Below are positions 29,162 through 32,055 of a DNA stretch of 32,055 nt, one piece after another. This DNA is from Bacteroidia bacterium (GTDB lineage: Bacteria > Bacteroidota > Bacteroidia > UKL13-3). Each line of letters begins with the position of its first letter. Positions within the stretch are counted from its first letter, which is position 1. The DNA is taken from assembly GCA_022402405.1 (NCBI GenBank), contig JAKRSG010000063.1:1-32055 (forward strand). The letters run 5' to 3'. The notes under the pieces were generated by a model. It was given only the letters and a program-made list of their open reading frames with translations, ran no database searches and was not told the DNA's origin. The translations under genes were made by a program, and so were the position numbers.

Positions 29162-32055
29162 ATGAATATTACAGAAATTTCAATTAAACGTCCTTCGCTC
29201 ATTATAGTACTATTTAGCGTTTTTACCTTATTAGGCTTTATAGGTTATAAAAACTTGAGCTACGAATTAATGCCCGACTTTAACCAACCCGTAGTTGTAA
29301 TAAAAACAGTTTACCCCGGGGCTGAACCTAATGAAGTTGAGACGTCTGTTTCGAGGAAAGTAGAGGATGCCTTATCCAATTTGGAGGGAGTAGATTATTT
29401 AGTTACAAAGTCATTGCCCAATGCCTCTATCATTATTGCTAATCTTAAATATGGAACAGATTTAGATAAAGCCATGCAGGATGCTCAAAGGTATATCGAT
29501 AATATTAGAAAGGATTTACCCGATGAAATATTGAGTCCTGTAATGAGTAAAGTATCGCCTAATGATCTTCCAATTATGTCGATTAGTGCAACAAGTAATT
29601 TATCTGCTACCGAGTTTTATCAAAAAATGAAAGATGATTATTTGCCGCAAATTCAGCAAATAAAAGGTGTTGCAGAGATTACTGTTCTGGGAGGGGAAGA
29701 AAGAGAAATTCAAGTAAAAATAAATCAGGATAAACTTAAGTTGTACAGGATTTCTATGCTTCAAGTTGTAGAAGCTATTAATCGCTCTGGATTAGATTTG
29801 CCTGCTGGAAAAGTTCAAACAACCAAAGAAAGTAATTCTGTTCGTTTAACAGGTAAATTTACATCGCTTGAGGATATAAATTATGTTCAGGTGGCAATGC
29901 CTGTTTTGGGTAGTCCGGTTTATGTTAAAGATGTAGCAGATGTTATTGATGGAATAAAGGAAACAAGTTCAATTAGCAGATATAATGGTAAAAATGGTAT
30001 TGGATTATTGTTGAAAAAACAAGGCGATGCCAATGCGGTGGAAGTATCGAAGTTAGTAAGGGATAAATTTAGGTTGATTGAGCAACAAAATGCCAACGCA
30101 GATGTAAAATTTATTATAGCTGATGATAGCACAGACAATACTATTGCTGCTGTTAATTCGGTTGTTTTTGATTTAATTTTAGCAGTAATATTAGTTTCTT
30201 TAGTGATGCTTTTATTTTTAAGAAGTTTTAGGAATTCTTTAATTGTAATTGTTGCCATACCAACTTCATTAATTACGGCTTTTGCTGTAATGTGGCTTTT
30301 AGGTTATACGCTTAACTTAATGACCTTGCTTGCCATGTCTTTAATTATTGGCGTATTGGTGGATGATGCTGTTGTTGTATTGGAAAATATTCAAAAACAT
30401 TTAGATAGGGGCAAGGATAAACGAACAGCTGCCATGGATGGTAGGATGGAAATAGGCTTTGCAGCACTGTCTATTACCTTAGTTGACGTAGTGGTGTTTT
30501 TACCTATCCTTTTTCTCCAGGTTTTTGTGGCCGACATGCTCAAACAATTTTCGGTTGTTGTGGTAACTTCAACACTCACAAGTTTATTGGTTGGATTTAC
30601 GCTTACTCCTTGGTTAGCCTCTCGTATTGGTAAGAAAGAGGATTTACAACCAAATAATTTTTTCAATCGTTTTTTACTGTGGTTTGAGGTTCAATTAGAA
30701 CATTTTAATGAGTGGTACGGGCGCAGATTAGAATGGGTACTTTCTCATAAATTAATTTTTACTGGCATTGTTTTACTTCTTTTTGTTATGACACTAGGTA
30801 TTATGAAACAAGGTATCATAGGCAAAGAACTTATTTCTACAGGTGATCAAGGTAAGTTTAGAATGACTCTTGAGTTTGATAAATCAACATCTATTCAGCA
30901 GAATAATTTAATAGCTCAAAAAATTGAAACTTATATTATTCAACAACCTGAAGTGGCAACCGTTTTTAGTAATATAGGCGGACCAAGCACAGGTATTGGA
31001 AGCTTAGGTGTTGGTTCAGCCAATAAAACAGAGTTTACCATTCAATTGCGCATTACGAAAAATGATTTAAAAGAGAAAAATTTAAAAAAAATTCCTACAG
31101 AGGAATTTATGAAACGTTTGCGTTCTGATTTACAATCGAAATTCCCAAGTATAAATTATTCTATGGCTGCTTCAGGATTGATTCCTCGATCTGCACCAAT
31201 TGAAATTACCTTAAGTGGAAGTAATTTGGATTTAGTTATGAAAACTGGCGATGAGTTAAAAAATGTTGTCGAAAAAATTCCAGGAGCAGATAATGTTCGT
31301 TTATCAGTTGAAGCTGGTAGTCCTGAGTATAAAATCATTCTCAATAAAGATAAAATGCAACGTTTGGGTTTATCAACAGCCTATGTTGGCCTGAACCTAA
31401 GAACTGCTTTTACGGGAAATGATGATGCTACATTAACAGAAAATGGAACGGAATACCCCGTTAGAATTTGGTTAAATGAATTAAGTAGACAAAATTTTGA
31501 AGATGTGCAACGGCTTTCCATTATAAATCCTGCGGGTTTACCCATGGAGGTTTCTCAGTTTGCAACCGTTGAGCAAGATAATTCTCCGTCTTTGTTGGAG
31601 AGGAAAGATCGTCAAGCTGCAGTTACGCTCACTTCTGATGCTCTGGGAAGACCTTCTGGTACTGTGGCAGATGATGTAGTGGCTTATCTAAAAGAAAATC
31701 CATTGCCAGATGGAATTCAAATGACGTGGGGTAGTGATATCAAAAGGCAAAATGACAGTTTTGGGGCTCTTGGATCTGTTTTGCTAATTTCATTTTTGTT
31801 GATTTACCTCATTATGGTGGCTCTCTATGATAGTTTTATTTATCCTTTTGTTGCATTGTTTTCAATTCCAGTTGCGGCTATTGGTGCATTTTTCGCATTA
31901 AATTTGTCGTTAAATAACCTAAGTTTATTTGCTTTACTGGGTTTAATAATGCTTATGGGATTGGTAGTAAAAAATGCTATCTTAATAGTAGATTTTACTA
32001 ATCAATTAAAAGCAGAGGGTAAACATTTTAAGGAGGACTTGATAATAGCTGGAAA
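29162..32055 (+). CDS. RND-family efflux pump, inner membrane subunit (3' end outside window)
   Basis: The frame is open from the ATG at 29162 to the right edge, 964 codons of an expected roughly 1,020-1,050. It begins MNITEISIKRPSLIIVLFSV, the usual first helix, and continues with LMPDFNQPVVVIKTVYPGAEPNEVE (porter domain; quoted in part as YPGAEPNEVE), the TM4 proton-relay motif IGVLVDDAVVVLENIQKHL with paired Asp residues, and the late GLVVKNAILIVDF in TM10-11. It belongs to the hydrophobe/amphiphile efflux (AcrB/MexB-like) branch rather than the heavy-metal branch. It uses the proton gradient to expel compounds through the adaptor and TolC-like proteins encoded just upstream. Confidence 0.93.
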   Translation, partial: MNITEISIKRPSLIIVLFSVFTLLGFIGYKNLSYELMPDFNQPVVVIKTVYPGAEPNEVETSVSRKVEDALSNLEGVDYLVTKSLPNASIIIANLKYGTDLDKAMQDAQRYIDNIRKDLPDEILSPVMSKVSPNDLPIMSISATSNLSATEFYQKMKDDYLPQIQQIKGVAEITVLGGEEREIQVKINQDKLKLYRISMLQVVEAINRSGLDLPAGKVQTTKESNSVRLTGKFTSLEDINYVQVAMPVLGSPVYVKDVADVIDGIKETSSISRYNGKNGIGLLLKKQGDANAVEVSKLVRDKFRLIEQQNANADVKFIIADDSTDNTIAAVNSVVFDLILAVILVSLVMLLFLRSFRNSLIVIVAIPTSLITAFAVMWLLGYTLNLMTLLAMSLIIGVLVDDAVVVLENIQKHLDRGKDKRTAAMDGRMEIGFAALSITLVDVVVFLPILFLQVFVADMLKQFSVVVVTSTLTSLLVGFTLTPWLASRIGKKEDLQPNNFFNRFLLWFEVQLEHFNEWYGRRLEWVLSHKLIFTGIVLLLFVMTLGIMKQGIIGKELISTGDQGKFRMTLEFDKSTSIQQNNLIAQKIETYIIQQPEVATVFSNIGGPSTGIGSLGVGSANKTEFTIQLRITKNDLKEKNLKKIPTEEFMKRLRSDLQSKFPSINYSMAASGLIPRSAPIEITLSGSNLDLVMKTGDELKNVVEKIPGADNVRLSVEAGSPEYKIILNKDKMQRLGLSTAYVGLNLRTAFTGNDDATLTENGTEYPVRIWLNELSRQNFEDVQRLSIINPAGLPMEVSQFATVEQDNSPSLLERKDRQAAVTLTSDALGRPSGTVADDVVAYLKENPLPDGIQMTWGSDIKRQNDSFGALGSVLLISFLLIYLIMVALYDSFIYPFVALFSIPVAAIGAFFALNLSLNNLSLFALLGLIMLMGLVVKNAILIVDFTNQLKAEGKHFKEDLIIAG

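Overview
The window looks like a chromosomal segment of a Bacteroidota bacterium. It is AT-rich, start codons are preceded by A/T-rich sequence rather than Shine-Dalgarno motifs, several promoters match the Bacteroidota -7 element TAnnTTTG, and there are many short-signal lipoproteins, a TonB-dependent receptor and a clade II (Sec/lipoprotein-signal) nitrous oxide reductase. Species cannot be named from the sequence.

Layout. (1) 1-9147, all minus strand: an N2O-reduction operon reading cytochrome c lipoprotein, nosZ, a membrane-domain/NosL fusion, nosD, nosF, nosY, a small Cys-rich protein, a Met/His-rich YtkA-like lipoprotein and an OprC-like copper TonB receptor that runs off the left edge. 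The last three genes look like a copper supply line for NosZ. (2) 9148-13056: terminators and a gene-poor stretch, then isocitrate dehydrogenase, a DUF1801 protein, intergenic repeats and a tryptophan 2,3-dioxygenase-family protein. (3) 13057-16020: an Fe-S-type Rrf2 regulator diverging from a FAS1 lipoprotein, then a MauG/MbnH-like di-heme protein overlapping an MbnP-like lipoprotein. (4) 16055-18568: nadA-nadB. (5) 18573-23764, minus strand: a packed six-gene run of glycosyltransferase, rmlC, epimerase, rmlD, a NorC-like cytochrome and a NorB-like heme-copper oxidase-superfamily protein. (6) 23898-25382: a Crp/Fnr regulator and an RIC/ScdA iron-sulfur repair protein. (7) 25683 to the right edge: TetR, cupin, TolC, membrane fusion protein and RND pump (truncated).

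How it works together. Seven Crp/Fnr-type boxes (TGA-y-N4-r-TCA) lie upstream of the nos operon (two), the rrf2/FAS1 intergenic region, nadA, the sugar/nor run (two) and ric. At FAS1 and nadA the box centre is exactly 29.5 bp upstream of a perfect TAnnTTTG. A second palindrome, GGA(T)-N6-(A)TCC, occurs twice at nos, once at FAS1/rrf2 and once at ric. It is a good candidate operator for the local Rrf2 (NsrR-like) protein. I infer a small N-oxide/low-oxygen regulon that combines activation by the Crp/Fnr protein with repression by the Rrf2 protein.

The most unusual object is the NorB-like protein (18573-19883). It aligns well with cNOR NorB, but an FeB histidine is replaced by Asn, two active-site glutamate positions by Val and Asn, and one low-spin heme b histidine by Met. 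It is not an ordinary NO reductase on paper, and its activity (NO reduction, NO dismutation or something else) is open.
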